This document shows positions 44,670 through 55,000 of a stretch of 64,000 bases of DNA, piece by piece (positions within the stretch are counted from its first letter, which is position 1; each line of letters starts with the position of its first letter). Source of the stretch: JBBDWK01 sp040902885 (lineage in GTDB: Bacteria > Acidobacteriota > Terriglobia > Bryobacterales > Bryobacteraceae); NCBI GenBank assembly GCA_040902885.1, contig JBBDWK010000074.1, forward strand, positions 1-64,000, given 5' to 3'. The notes under the pieces were generated by a model, which searched no databases, was not told where the DNA came from, and saw only the letters and a list, made by a program, of their open reading frames with translations. Position numbers and translations under genes: made by a program.

Positions 44670-45905
44670 ATGTTCATCCGCCTCATCGCCGAGTCCATGC
44701 GCCGCTCGCCCGGCCGTAAAGCCATGGCGGCGGCCGCCGTCGCCATGGGCTGCGCGGTGGCCACCGCCATGCTCGGCGTAATGCTGGATGTTGGCGACCG
44801 CATGAATCGCGAGCTGCGCAGCCTGGGCGCGAATCTGGCGGTACGGCCGCGCGCGCAGACGCTGCCCGTGGAGATAGGCGGCGTGAGCTACCGTCCGGTA
44901 TCGAGCGAGGAGTACCTGAACGACTCGGACGTTCCCAAGATCAAGACCATCTTCTGGCACTTGAACGTCACCAGCGTCGCGCCGTCGTTAAAGAGCGTGG
45001 TGAGAATCCGAGACATCGAAGCGCCTGTGGAGGGCGTCTGGTTCCAAAAGGGCTTGCGCGCTTCGGCCTCCGCATGGAAAGTGGACGGCCAGTGGGTGGA
45101 CGATTCCCAACCGGACCCGAACGGCCGCGAGTGTATGATCGGCAGCGCGCTGGCCCGGCGTCTCGGCGTAAGTCCGGGCAGCGATTTGGCTTTGTTCGGC
45201 AAAACGTTCCACGTGCAGGGCGTGCTCACCACGGGCGATGAGGAGGAAGACCGCGTCTTCGTGCGCCTGGAGGCGCTCCAGCAGCTTACGGGGCGGCCGG
45301 GACGGGTCACGCAGATTCTCGTGGGGGCGCTCACCAAACCCGAAGACGAGTTCGCGCGCAAAGATCCCGCAAAGATGACGCCCGTCGAGTACGACCGCTG
45401 GTATTGCACGCCCTATGTTACCTCCATCGCGCACCAGATCGAAGAAGTGATTCCCGCGGCCGTGGCGCGCCCCATCTGGCGGGTGGCCGATAACGAGGGC
45501 CGCGTGCTGGGCAAGATTCGCGGTCTCCTGCTGCTGGTGGCGCTGGCGGCGCTGATCTCCGCGGGGCTGACGGTTTGGAGCGTCACCGCCACCACGGTGA
45601 TGGAGCGGCGGTCGGAGATAGCCATCATGCAAGCCATGGGCGCGACGGACTGGTCCGTGGGAGCGGTCTTTGCCGCCGAGTTGGGGATTCTGGGGGCGGT
45701 TGGCGGCATCGCCGGATCCGTGGCCGGCGCCCAACTGGCGCACTGGGTCGGGCGCGCCGTGTTTGACCTGGCCGCGCAACTGCCGCCGCTTCTGGCGCCG
45801 CTGGTCGTCCTGCTGGCCGTGCTGCTCTCCCTCGCCGGGGCGGCTCAGCCGTTGCGCCGCGCATTGCAGGCCCCTCCCGCCGCCGTTCTCCGGGGCGACG
45901 CGTAA
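44670..45905 (+). CDS. FtsX/MacB-type ABC permease of the iron-uptake operon (1)
   Basis: A 411-aa membrane protein: N-terminal TM helix (about 18-38), a MacB-like periplasmic domain (about 40-280), then three TM helices with the FtsX motif VMERRSEIAIMQAMGAT. It begins four bases after the FTR1-fusion stop. In related clusters two such permeases and an ATPase accompany FTR1 and are thought to help assembly or drive periplasmic iron handling; their exact job is not settled. Confidence 0.87.
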   Translation: MFIRLIAESMRRSPGRKAMAAAAVAMGCAVATAMLGVMLDVGDRMNRELRSLGANLAVRPRAQTLPVEIGGVSYRPVSSEEYLNDSDVPKIKTIFWHLNVTSVAPSLKSVVRIRDIEAPVEGVWFQKGLRASASAWKVDGQWVDDSQPDPNGRECMIGSALARRLGVSPGSDLALFGKTFHVQGVLTTGDEEEDRVFVRLEALQQLTGRPGRVTQILVGALTKPEDEFARKDPAKMTPVEYDRWYCTPYVTSIAHQIEEVIPAAVARPIWRVADNEGRVLGKIRGLLLLVALAALISAGLTVWSVTATTVMERRSEIAIMQAMGATDWSVGAVFAAELGILGAVGGIAGSVAGAQLAHWVGRAVFDLAAQLPPLLAPLVVLLAVLLSLAGAAQPLRRALQAPPAAVLRGDA

Positions 45906-46980
45906 TGTTCTGGCGCTACATCGCTTCCGCCTTGCGCTTCCGCCGCCGAAGACTCCTGGTGGCGTTCTGCGCTCTGGCCGTGGCGGCCACGCTGGCCACC
46001 GTGCTGTTCAGCGTCTACTCCGACATTGAGCGGAAGATGCGCCATGAGTTCCGGGGTTACGGAGCGAACTTGATCGTTGCCCCGGCGGATGGCGCAACCA
46101 CTGTTCCCTTGGAGGGGGTGGCCGAAGCGGAACGGCTGGGCCTGGTATCCGCTCCATTTCTCTATACGCCGGGCCGCGTGAACGGAGAGAACGTAGTGCT
46201 GGCGGGCGTCGATTTCCAGCGTTCCGGCCCGCTGACCTCATACTGGCGGGTGGCTGGGGAGCGCATTGCGGATGATGGCGAATGCCTGGCCGGCGTGCGC
46301 GCCGCGGCCCATCTCCGTCTGGAGCCGGGAAGCCGGGTTGAGGTGGAAGGCAGCCCGTGCGTGGTGCGCGGCATCGTGACTTCGGGAGGCCCCGAGGACA
46401 GCCAGATTCTGCTGCCCCTCCGTCGCCTGGCCGAAAGCCGGGGCATTCAGGGCGCCGCCAGCGTCATTCAGGCGCGCGGCGACGGGCAGCGCCTCGAAGA
46501 GCTGCGGGACGATCTCGCCCGCGCTCTTCCGGAGACGGAAGTTCGCCTGCTGCGCGCGGTCGCTGAAACGGAAGCGGCGGTTGCCCTGAAAGTGAAGCGA
46601 ACCTTGTTCCTCCTCGCCGCTCTCATTCTCGGCATCACGGTGCTTTGCGTGGCCAACAATTTCACGGCGCTGGTTCTGGAACGTAAGCGCGAGATCGGCC
46701 TCTTGAAAGCCATCGGCGCCGGTGAGCGGAGGATCGCCGCGCTGTTTGTCTGCGAGGCTCTGATGCTGGCGCTGGCGTCCGCCTTAGCCGGTTACGGGGT
46801 TGGCCTGGGCGCGGCCTGGTGGATCGGCCGCAGCGTGTTCGGTCCGGTAGGCGCCGTGGGAGTGGATTTTCAGGCGCTCTTCCCCGTGGCGCTGACCACG
46901 CTGGCCATGGCGGCCATCGCAACCTCCCTGCCGCTCGCGCGGATCTGGAAAATCGAAGCGGCCGCCGTTCTGCGCGGAGA

Positions 46981-46984
<4 letters not shown>
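45905..46984 (+). CDS. FtsX/MacB-type ABC permease of the iron-uptake operon (2)
   Basis: A 359-aa membrane protein with the same plan as its upstream partner: first TM helix (about 15-35), periplasmic domain, three C-terminal TM helices, FtsX motif LERKREIGLLKAIGAG. Its ATG overlaps the previous stop (TAATG), and its own stop overlaps the GTG of the ATPase (GTGA), so the three are tightly coupled. It probably forms a heterodimer with the first permease. Confidence 0.87.
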
Positions 46985-47667
<683 letters not shown>

Positions 47668-47721
47668 GGGAAAACACAGGCCACCGGGGCCGTGCTACAT
47701 TTTAAAGTTAAGAAGCGGACA

Positions 47722-47790
47722 ACCGCTCCCAGACGGTCGCGGCTCAGCTTGCAAACACACGTTACTGAGCCGCGACCGTCAGGGAGCGGT
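47722..47790. repeat. Long imperfect palindrome (26-bp arms, 17-base loop)
   Basis: Arms 47722-47747 and 47765-47790 match at 25 of 26 positions (one A/A mismatch). The core of each arm is GACGGTCGCGGCTCAG or its complement. Between the iron operon and trxB. It would form a very stable stem-loop and may act as a terminator, an mRNA-end stabiliser or a dispersed REP-type element; no second copy was noticed in this window. Confidence 0.85.
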
Positions 47791-47819
47791 CCCCTTCAAT
47801 CCGTTTAGTCGGGTTTCCC

Positions 47820-48743
47820 ATGCGAAATGTAGTGATTATAGGTTCCGGCTGCGCCGGCAACACTGCCGCCATCTACGCCGCGCGCGCTAATCTAAAACCT
47901 CTGGTGGTGCAGGGCCATGAAGCGGGAGGCCAACTCTCGCTGACTACCCTCGTAGAGAACTTTCCCGGGTTCCCCGAAGGCATCCAGGGGCCTGAGCTGA
48001 TCGAGAACATGAAGAAACAGGCACAGAGCTTCGGCGCCGAATACGTTCACGGCAACGTGATCGAAGCAGACCTGTCCCATCGCCCGTTTCGCATCAACAT
48101 TGAAGGCGAATGGTCTGAAACGCGGACGCTGATCGTCGCGTCCGGCGCCTCGGCCCGCTGGCTGGGTCTGGAGGCCGAGCTCAAGCTCATCGGACATGGA
48201 GTCAGCTCCTGCGCCACGTGCGACGGATTTTTCTACCGGGACCGCAAAATCATGGTGGTGGGCGGAGGGGACTCGGCCATGGAAGAGGCCAATTTCCTGA
48301 CCCGCTTTGGCAGCGAAATCACGGTGGTTCACCGGCGCGACGAGTTCCGTGCATCGAAGATCATGCTGGAACGCGCCCGCGCCAATCCCAAGATTAAGTG
48401 GCTCACCGGCACCGTGGTCGAAGATATTCACGATGTGAAACGGAATATAGTGACCGGGGTCCGGCTGCGCGATCTCAACAGCGGCAAGGTCTGGGAGCAG
48501 GACGTGGACGGCTTCTTCGTCGCCATCGGACACATCCCCAATACCGCCGTCTTCAAAGGGCAGATCGAGACCGACGCGGACGGCTATATCGTTTCAAAGG
48601 GCGGCGCGCGCACCAGCGTTGAGGCGGTTTTCCACGCCGGCGACGTGCAGGATCGCGTCTATCGCCAGGCCGTCACCGCCGCGGGCGCCGGCTGCATGGC
48701 CGCGTTGGAAGCGGAGAGATTTCTGGAAGCGGAGGGACACTAG
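47820..48743 (+). CDS. trxB: Thioredoxin reductase-like flavoprotein
   Basis: A 307-aa FAD/NADPH enzyme of the low-molecular-weight thioredoxin reductase type. FAD motif IIGSGCAGNTAAIYAAR, redox pair Cys131/Cys134 in SSCATCDG, NADPH motif VVGGGDSAMEEANFL with HRRDEFRASK, and the closing FAD motif AGDVQDRVYRQAVTAAGAGC. It reduces thioredoxin. It is separated from the iron operon by a large hairpin and followed by ridA after three bases. Confidence 0.94.
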   Translation: MRNVVIIGSGCAGNTAAIYAARANLKPLVVQGHEAGGQLSLTTLVENFPGFPEGIQGPELIENMKKQAQSFGAEYVHGNVIEADLSHRPFRINIEGEWSETRTLIVASGASARWLGLEAELKLIGHGVSSCATCDGFFYRDRKIMVVGGGDSAMEEANFLTRFGSEITVVHRRDEFRASKIMLERARANPKIKWLTGTVVEDIHDVKRNIVTGVRLRDLNSGKVWEQDVDGFFVAIGHIPNTAVFKGQIETDADGYIVSKGGARTSVEAVFHAGDVQDRVYRQAVTAAGAGCMAALEAERFLEAEGH

Positions 48744-48746
48744 CGC

Positions 48747-49133
48747 ATGATCGAAAGAATTACTCCGGCGGGAGTGCCGGCGCCGCGGGGGCCTTACTCG
48801 CCCGCCGTACGCGCCGGCGACTTTATTTACGTGGCGGGCCAGGGCCCCATCGATCCCGCCACCAATGAGATGTCGTTCGGCGATATCCAGCACGAAACGC
48901 GGCTGGTGCTGAACAATATCAAGACCATCCTCGAAGGCTGCGGCGCCAGCATGGCCGACGTCGTGAAATGCTCCGTGTTCATTTCAAACGGCAAGGATTT
49001 CGCGGCAATGAACGAAATTTACGCGCAATTTTTCGGCGAGAACAAACCGGCCCGCACCACCGTGGAGGCGCAGTTTGCCACGCCGCGGATGAAAGTCGAA
49101 ATCGACTGCATCGCTTACAAGCCAAAATCCTGA
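48747..49133 (+). CDS. ridA: RidA-family enamine/imine deaminase
   Basis: A 128-aa protein with the family pattern: PAPRGPYSPAVRAGDFIYVAGQ near the N-terminus, VVKCSVFISNGKDFAAMNEIY in the middle and PARTTVEAQF with the Arg that binds the substrate carboxylate, then MKVEIDCIAY. RidA hydrolyses reactive 2-aminoacrylate-type enamines released by PLP enzymes, limiting their damage; several PLP enzymes are encoded nearby. It follows trxB after three bases. Its stop directly abuts the stop of the convergent regulator gene. Confidence 0.94.
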   Translation: MIERITPAGVPAPRGPYSPAVRAGDFIYVAGQGPIDPATNEMSFGDIQHETRLVLNNIKTILEGCGASMADVVKCSVFISNGKDFAAMNEIYAQFFGENKPARTTVEAQFATPRMKVEIDCIAYKPKS

Positions 49134-49784
49134 CTACATGGGCGACGAGGCCAGCAGGCCCTTCTCTTTCAAACCGGACAGGGCGAGGCCGTAACGCCCG
49201 CGCACGCCCGTCTTCTCGAAGATGTGCTTCAGGTGAATCTTGACGGTGCCCGGGCGGATGCCCAGAGTCCCGGCAATTTCTTTGTTCTTGAGGCCGTGTT
49301 CCACCAGCTCGACCACTTGCAGTTCGCGAGGGGTCAGGTTGGAACGGCTATGGCGCGCCGCCTTTTCCGCCTCCTGTAGCATGGACTGCTCCATGTAGCT
49401 GGTTCCGTTGGCAACGGTTTGCAGGCATACCAGCAGTGTTTCCGGGTCCACGGTCTTGCGAAGCACACCCTGAGCGCCGGACTGCATCATCCGCAATGCC
49501 TCGGCTTCATTCATGGAAACGCCCCAAACTACCGGCGCGGTAATTTTACCCTCCATCCGCAAAGCGCCCAGCCAGTCCAATACTCCTTGCAAACCAAGGG
49601 CTTTATCGATCAGGACGACCGTAGGCTGGAGGTTCTTCACCATCTCCATTCCGAGCGAAAGGGAGGAAGCCGTCCCAACCAGCTTTAAGTCGTAACAAGA
49701 CTCCAGTGTTGACCGAATTCCTTCGGAGGTAACTGGCTGAGTTTCGCAGATTACCACGGTCTTTTCACGTCCGTTTGAGTTCAT
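49134..49784 (-). CDS. NarL/FixJ-type response regulator, atypical receiver
   Basis: A 216-aa protein. Receiver (about 8-125) has phospho-acceptor Asp60 (VVLIDKALG) and Lys110 (GVLRKTVDP), but the N-terminal acidic pair, usually two adjacent Asp/Glu, reads CETQP and has only one acid, so Mg2+ binding and phosphorylation may be weak. The C-terminal LuxR HTH (about 150-210) contains LTPRELQVVELVEHGLKNKE and GTVKIHLKHIFEKTGVRGR. No kinase is adjacent. A TTGACC-17-AATATC promoter lies upstream. Confidence 0.86.
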   Translation of the reverse strand: MNSNGREKTVVICETQPVTSEGIRSTLESCYDLKLVGTASSLSLGMEMVKNLQPTVVLIDKALGLQGVLDWLGALRMEGKITAPVVWGVSMNEAEALRMMQSGAQGVLRKTVDPETLLVCLQTVANGTSYMEQSMLQEAEKAARHSRSNLTPRELQVVELVEHGLKNKEIAGTLGIRPGTVKIHLKHIFEKTGVRGRYGLALSGLKEKGLLASSPM

Positions 49785-49811
49785 TTCTACTCCCGTGGAG
49801 ATAGATCGGCG

Positions 49812-49840
49812 GATATTCTTTAAAGCATTAGTCAGGTCAA
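49812..49840 (-). promoter_or_regulatory. Candidate sigma-70 promoter for the NarL-type regulator
   Basis: On the minus strand: -35 TTGACC (49840-49835), 17-base spacer, -10-like AATATC (49817-49812). It is 28 bases upstream of the start. Confidence 0.4.
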
Positions 49841-49894
49841 TTACGTAGGAATCTCAGGATTTTTGAGCGGGAGTACTTTCTCGCGGCCGGAAAG

Positions 49895-50722
49895 CTAATC
49901 CTTCACGCAGCGGAACCCGATGTTGTTGAGCCCCGTGTCCGGGCTCGAATGACCGCGCGCGGCGACGCGGTAGCCGCGGCAGTAGTTTTCGCTGCACATC
50001 CAGGAACCGCCGCGCATGGCGCGTTCTTTCCCGGAGGACGCCCCGCGAGGCTGGATGCGCGGGCTGCGCGCGTAATAGCCGGCATCGTACCAGTCCGCGC
50101 ACCACTCCCACACATTCCCCGCGAGGTCGTAAAGGCCGTATGGATTGGGAGGGAATTTTCCAACCGGCGCGCGCATCTTGTAGCCGTCCGCGATTGTGTT
50201 ATGCGACGGAAAGACGCCCTGCCACCAGTTCGCAACCGGGTTGCCGCCTGGGTGCAAATCGCGGCCCCAAGGGTAGAGTTGGCCTTCCCGGCCGCCGCGC
50301 GCGGCGTACTCCCACTCGGCTTCGCTGGGCAGCCGCTTGCCAGCCCACTTCGCATACGCCGCGGCATCGCTCCATGAGACCTGGGTCACCGGCTCGTTCA
50401 TCGCAGCCTTACCGCCAGGACCCTCCGGGCTGCGCCAGCTAGCTCCATCGACGCGTGTCCACTTCCCTGTCTCAACGTCGAATACGCCCGACCATCCGAA
50501 TTTCTCCGCTTCGGTCTTGTAGTTCGTCGCCCTTACGAAGCGCTCAAACCCGGCGACCGTCACCTCGTACCTGTCCATCCAGAAGGACTTCACGGTTACT
50601 TGATGCGCCGGCCCTTCATAGCGAAACCCGCCGTTTGTCCCCATCGCGAACGTGCCGCCGTCAATGCGCACCATCTCCGCGGGCGCCGAGGAGATCAACA
50701 GGCAGGTAAGCAGCACTCGCAC
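49895..50722 (-). CDS. Formylglycine-generating enzyme (FGE/SUMF1) homologue
   Basis: A 275-aa protein with a short N-terminal signal (RVLLTCLLISSAPAE), so probably exported. The fold markers are MVRIDGGTFAMGTNGG, RLPSEAEWEYAARGG, YDLAGNVWEWCADW and the C-terminal GGSWMCSENYCRGYR. Both copper-binding catalytic cysteines of true FGEs are kept in C-x4-C spacing (243 and 248), unlike many SUMF1-domain relatives. FGEs oxidise a Cys of sulfatases to formylglycine; no sulfatase gene is in the window. GTG at 50722 or 50716 may be the start. Confidence 0.85.
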   Translation of the reverse strand: MRVLLTCLLISSAPAEMVRIDGGTFAMGTNGGFRYEGPAHQVTVKSFWMDRYEVTVAGFERFVRATNYKTEAEKFGWSGVFDVETGKWTRVDGASWRSPEGPGGKAAMNEPVTQVSWSDAAAYAKWAGKRLPSEAEWEYAARGGREGQLYPWGRDLHPGGNPVANWWQGVFPSHNTIADGYKMRAPVGKFPPNPYGLYDLAGNVWEWCADWYDAGYYARSPRIQPRGASSGKERAMRGGSWMCSENYCRGYRVAARGHSSPDTGLNNIGFRCVKD

Positions 50723-50817
50723 CCTTCGATTGTACTAAGGCGTCTGTGCGGAGACTCGCGCGTTGCTGCAGAGGATGCTCTTCTGTTTCCGGTCGCGCCG
50801 GCTAGAAGCTAGCTATA

Positions 50818-50838
50818 GCCAGCCGATGCACGGCTGGC
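50818..50838. promoter_or_regulatory. Perfect 8-5-8 inverted repeat upstream of the LacI regulator
   Basis: GCCAGCCG-ATGCA-CGGCTGGC, ending 35 bases before the chosen LacI start at 50874. Size and place fit an autoregulatory LacI-family operator or a leader hairpin. An alternative ATG (50826) lies in its loop. Confidence 0.45.
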
Positions 50839-50873
50839 AGTTGATCGATACAACGGAGGGCCACTGTGCCAAC

Positions 50874-51917
50874 ATGACTGAGGCACTGCGTTTCCGCCTG
50901 CCCATGAAGCCCGTCACTGTCCAAGACATAGCCGAAAGCCTGCACATCTCGGCCATGACTGTGTCCCGCGCCCTGCGCAACCACCCGGAGGTGAGCGAAG
51001 AAACGAAACGGAGGGTGCTGCTGCGCGCCCGGGAGATGAACTACCGGCCGAACCGTTGGGCGCGCAGCCTGATTACCAGGAAATCATTCATCATCGGCTT
51101 GGTGCTGCCCGACATTTCCCACACCTTCTTTTCGGATATCGCGGCAGGCGTGCAGGAAACCATCGAGGAATCGCGATACAGTCTGATTCTCTGCCGGTCC
51201 AACCGGAACGCGGAAAGCGAAGTGCGCGAAATTGACATGCTCATCCGCAGCCGGGTGGATGGGCTCATCGTAGCTTCCGAGCAGCCCGAGGACAGCCCCC
51301 ACCTGTTCGCCCAGTTGCACCGCGACACGACCCCCTTTGTCCTCATCGACCGCGTGTTTCCCAAGCTGAACTGCCATCGCGTGGTGACAAATGACTACGA
51401 GGTGGGACGGCTGGCCACGCAACACCTGATCGACCTGGGGCACCGCCGGATCGCCCACGTCCGCGGACCCGCCATGAGCACGGCGCGGCAAAGGCAGCAG
51501 GCCTACCAGGACACGCTGACGAAGGCGAGCCTGCCCGTCCGTCCCGAGTGGATCGTAGACGGGAATTTCCAGATGGAGGACAGCTGTGAGGCGGCCATGC
51601 AATTGATGCGCCTGTCGAGCCGGCCGGACGCCATCTTCGCCGCCAGCGACTTGAGCGCGTTTGGCGTGGTGGCAGGATGCAGGGATTGGGGGTTGCGGGT
51701 ACCCGAGGATGTCGCCGTGGTGGGCGCCGGGAACATCGAGGGGAGGCAGCACCCTTCTCCCTTTCTCACGACCATTGACTGGGACCGGCGGGAGCTCGGC
51801 CGGCAAGCCGCCCGCGTCCTTTTGCACCTGATTGCCGGGGGCAAGCAGAAGCCGCGAAAGGAGACGGTATTTCCGCCGCGGCTCGTTGTGCGGCAATCGA
51901 GCGCGCGGCGGGGCTGA
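50874..51917 (+). CDS. LacI-family transcriptional regulator
   Basis: A 347-aa regulator. The N-terminal HTH and hinge read VTVQDIAESLHISAMTVSRA and NYRPNRWARSLITRKS; the periplasmic-binding-like effector domain follows (IIGLVLPDISHTFFSDIAAG, VLIDRVFPKL, HLIDLGHRRIAHVRGP, PDAIFAASDLSAFG). The ATG at 50874 is uncertain; ATGs at 50904 or 50826 are alternatives. It directly precedes, on the same strand, a TonB receptor with two sugar-type oxidoreductases, so it is the likely local regulator responding to a sugar or sugar acid. Confidence 0.9.
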   Translation: MTEALRFRLPMKPVTVQDIAESLHISAMTVSRALRNHPEVSEETKRRVLLRAREMNYRPNRWARSLITRKSFIIGLVLPDISHTFFSDIAAGVQETIEESRYSLILCRSNRNAESEVREIDMLIRSRVDGLIVASEQPEDSPHLFAQLHRDTTPFVLIDRVFPKLNCHRVVTNDYEVGRLATQHLIDLGHRRIAHVRGPAMSTARQRQQAYQDTLTKASLPVRPEWIVDGNFQMEDSCEAAMQLMRLSSRPDAIFAASDLSAFGVVAGCRDWGLRVPEDVAVVGAGNIEGRQHPSPFLTTIDWDRRELGRQAARVLLHLIAGGKQKPRKETVFPPRLVVRQSSARRG

Positions 51918-51984
51918 GGGGCCGTCTCTCACATCCCTCACATTCATCCTTTTTCGTCCACCCTTTTTTCATTTCTAAAAACCG

Positions 51985-52013
51985 TTGACAGCCGACCGGC
52001 GCGCCGTTATCCT
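51985..52013 (+). promoter_or_regulatory. Strong sigma-70-like promoter for the third TonB receptor operon
   Basis: TTGACA (51985-51990), 17-base spacer, TATCCT (52008-52013); the start codon is at 52064, leaving a leader of about 45 bases. The spacer holds the perfect palindrome CGGCGCGCCG (51997-52006), well placed for a repressor such as the upstream LacI protein. Confidence 0.7.
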
Positions 52014-52063
52014 TAACGACGAGTCGGCGGGCAGGGACTAAGCCGCCGGCCTGGGAGCCTGCC

Positions 52064-55000
52064 GTGAAAACTCAACTGCGCGCGTTCCTCCTATTCTCCG
52101 TACTGGCCGCGCTGGTTTCGGCGCAATTCGGTACTGGTGACATTTCAGGCCTGCTGATGGATCCTTCGGAAGCGCCCCTGGCCAATGTGGAAGTCAAAGT
52201 GACAAATCAGGCAACCGGCGTGGCGAAGGTCGTGATCACGGATGCCCAAGGCCGCTACACGGCACTCGATCTTCCGGCCGGCCGATATTCTATTGAAGTG
52301 AAAGCAGGGGGGTTCAAGACCCACACCCGGTCAGACATTGAGTTGGTCACCGGGTCGCGGTTGGCGCAGAACCTCACATTGGAGTTGGGGGCGGTTACCG
52401 AGGTGGTGGAAGTGACCGCCAGTTCGGCGCAGGTGGAGGCGCTTTCGGCCACGGTCGGCAAGGTCGTGGAAGGGAGGATGTTCCGCGATATTCCGTTGAA
52501 CGGGAGGAATCTTACCAGCATTATGCTGCTCAAGGCGGGCGTTAGTTCCAGCGCCGCGCCAAACGCATTCCGCCCGACCGGGGACGCCCGCGCCTATACG
52601 ATTCACGGTTCGCGGTCGACCGACGCGTATCTGAGTACCGACGGCGTGGCGATGACCGGAGGCCGGAACAACTTGCGAGGCCCGAGCAATATCAGCGTGG
52701 ACGCCATCGCCGAAGCCAACATCCTAACCTCCAACTACTCGGCTGAGTATCCGCGGGCCGGCGGCGGGCAAGTACAGTTTGTCACGAAAAGCGGGACCAG
52801 AGATTTTCACGGCGCGTTGTACGAGTACTTGCGGAATGATGCTTTTGACGCCCGCGGCTTTCAGCGCGCCACCAAGCAGAAGCTCCGCTACAACCAGTTC
52901 GGCTTCGCCCTCGGCGGCCCGATGTTCTGGCCTGGCAACCTCAACACGAATCGGGATAAATTGTTCTTCTTCGCGAACATGGAGTGGGTCCGCCGCCGCG
53001 AAGAACGGCTGGACACCGCCGTTGTGCCGACCCTACGCGAGCGTCGGGGCGACTTCACCGGATCCACCCTGTTCCCGTGCCCCCGCGCTTCGGGTGGAAC
53101 CACGCCGTATCCCGACTGCACGCTGCCAGCCGGCGTTCTTAGTCCGAATGGCGTCGCGATGGCTTCCCTGTACCCGCTGCCGAACGCCGCCGAGGCCGCT
53201 TTCAATTACCGAGACGTCTCTCCGGCGATCAACGACTTTCGAAGCCATACGGGCCGCGTGGACTACCACTTGACGCGCCATCGGCTCTTTTGGCGGGGCA
53301 CGTATCACAGCGATGTGAACAAAGGCGAGCGCCCGACGAACTTCCCCAGTCCGCCAAGCCAGGGCGAACAGAACGGCGCCTCCACCGGCTTCACGATGAC
53401 CAGTATGCTCGGACCGGCTACCTTGAACTCGTTCCGCGCCGGCGCCTCTTTTCAATATCTTGGCAATAAGTTCGCGTCCGCCGACAAGGATATCTCCAAC
53501 TATTTCCGGTCCAACGCCGGCTTAAACTACCCGTACCTGTTTGGCAACGACAAAGAGGCGCCGGAAAAAGTGCCGACTCTGATCGTGGCCCGGCTGGGAA
53601 CCCTTGACGGAGGGTCGTTCCCGCTTCGCTTCGCCACTCCGACCTACCAGTTCCAGGACGACTTTACTTGGGTCAAGGGCGCCCACACGCTGAAATTCGG
53701 TGCCTACTACGAAAAGGTTCAGGAGAACAACCTGGATCAGATCAATGTCAGCACAGCGCCCGGATCCGGCAACAACCAGAACGGAACCTTCCGCTTCGCG
53801 GCCGTTGCGGCCAATGCCTTCACCACGGGAAACCCACTGGCGGACCTGCTGATCGGGCGCTTCGATAGCTACTCGGAAATCGGGCCGAAGTCCTACGGGT
53901 TGACGCGGACCTGGAGTTTCGAGTTCTATGTGCAGGACAGTTGGAAGATCACGCCACGGCTGTCGCTGGAATTCGGCCTCCGTCACGCGACATGGCCGGC
54001 GTTTAGTGCCAAGTGGGGCAATATCGCTATGTTCTTCCCGCACCTCTACGATCCCGCGCAATCGGTGCGCGTGGACGCGGGCACAGGCCAGATCGTTCCC
54101 GGGGCCGGCTTCCGGTACAACGGCATGGGCCTGCCCGGACAGGGATTTCCCGACGCCGCCCGCGGCCGTGTCCGCAACGCCGGCGACCCGGATGTGCAGC
54201 GGCTCTTCCAGGGCTTGCCCGAGACGTTGAGCACGACCGACATGAGCCTGTTCCAGCCGCGGTTTGGCCTGGCCTGGGACCCGTTCGGGAAGGGCAAGAC
54301 CTCCGTCCGCGTCGGCGGCGGGGTCTTCAACAGCCGTTTTTACTTCAATGACGCCACCCTGCTTGGCGGCAATCCTCCGCTTCAGGACCAGGCCGTGGCG
54401 AATTCCGGAAGCGTCGATAGCCCCGCCGGAACCGGGGTCGCTCGCATCTACCCGCTCCCGGTCACCATGCACGATCCCCACATCAAGCACCCTGTCACCT
54501 ACAACTACAGTCTGACGGTGCAGCAGGAATTGCCCGCCCGGTTTCTGCTCGAACTCGGCTACATCGGCAAGCTAAGCCGCCACCTGGTAAGCGAGGTAAA
54601 CCTCAATCAGCTCCTGCCGGGCACGGTGCAACGCAATCCTGGCATCAATGTGGACGCTTTGCGTCCGTACCCGGGATATTCTTCCATACGTCACGCCGGA
54701 CAGCGCGGCTCTTCCAGCTACAGCGCAATGACCGCCACCGTCGAGCGACGCTTCACCGGGGGCCTCTCGCTTCAGGGCGCCTACACGTGGTCCAAGTCGA
54801 TCGATATCGCCTCCGGATTCCGGGACATCGCGATGGACACCTACAATCTCAACCGGGATCGGGGACTATCCAGCTTCGACCGTACCCATATCGTAGTGAT
54901 CAGCTATGTCTACGAGTTGCCGTTCTTCCGCGGATCGCGGAGTGGGCCGTTACGCGCCACCCTCGGAGGCTGGCAGCTTTCCGGGTTCAGCGTGTTTCAA

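Noticed and set aside
46819..46980. Longer ATPase frame starting inside the second FtsX permease
   Set aside because: The added 54 residues are a shadow of the permease; GTG at 46981 overlaps its stop as in neighbouring genes.
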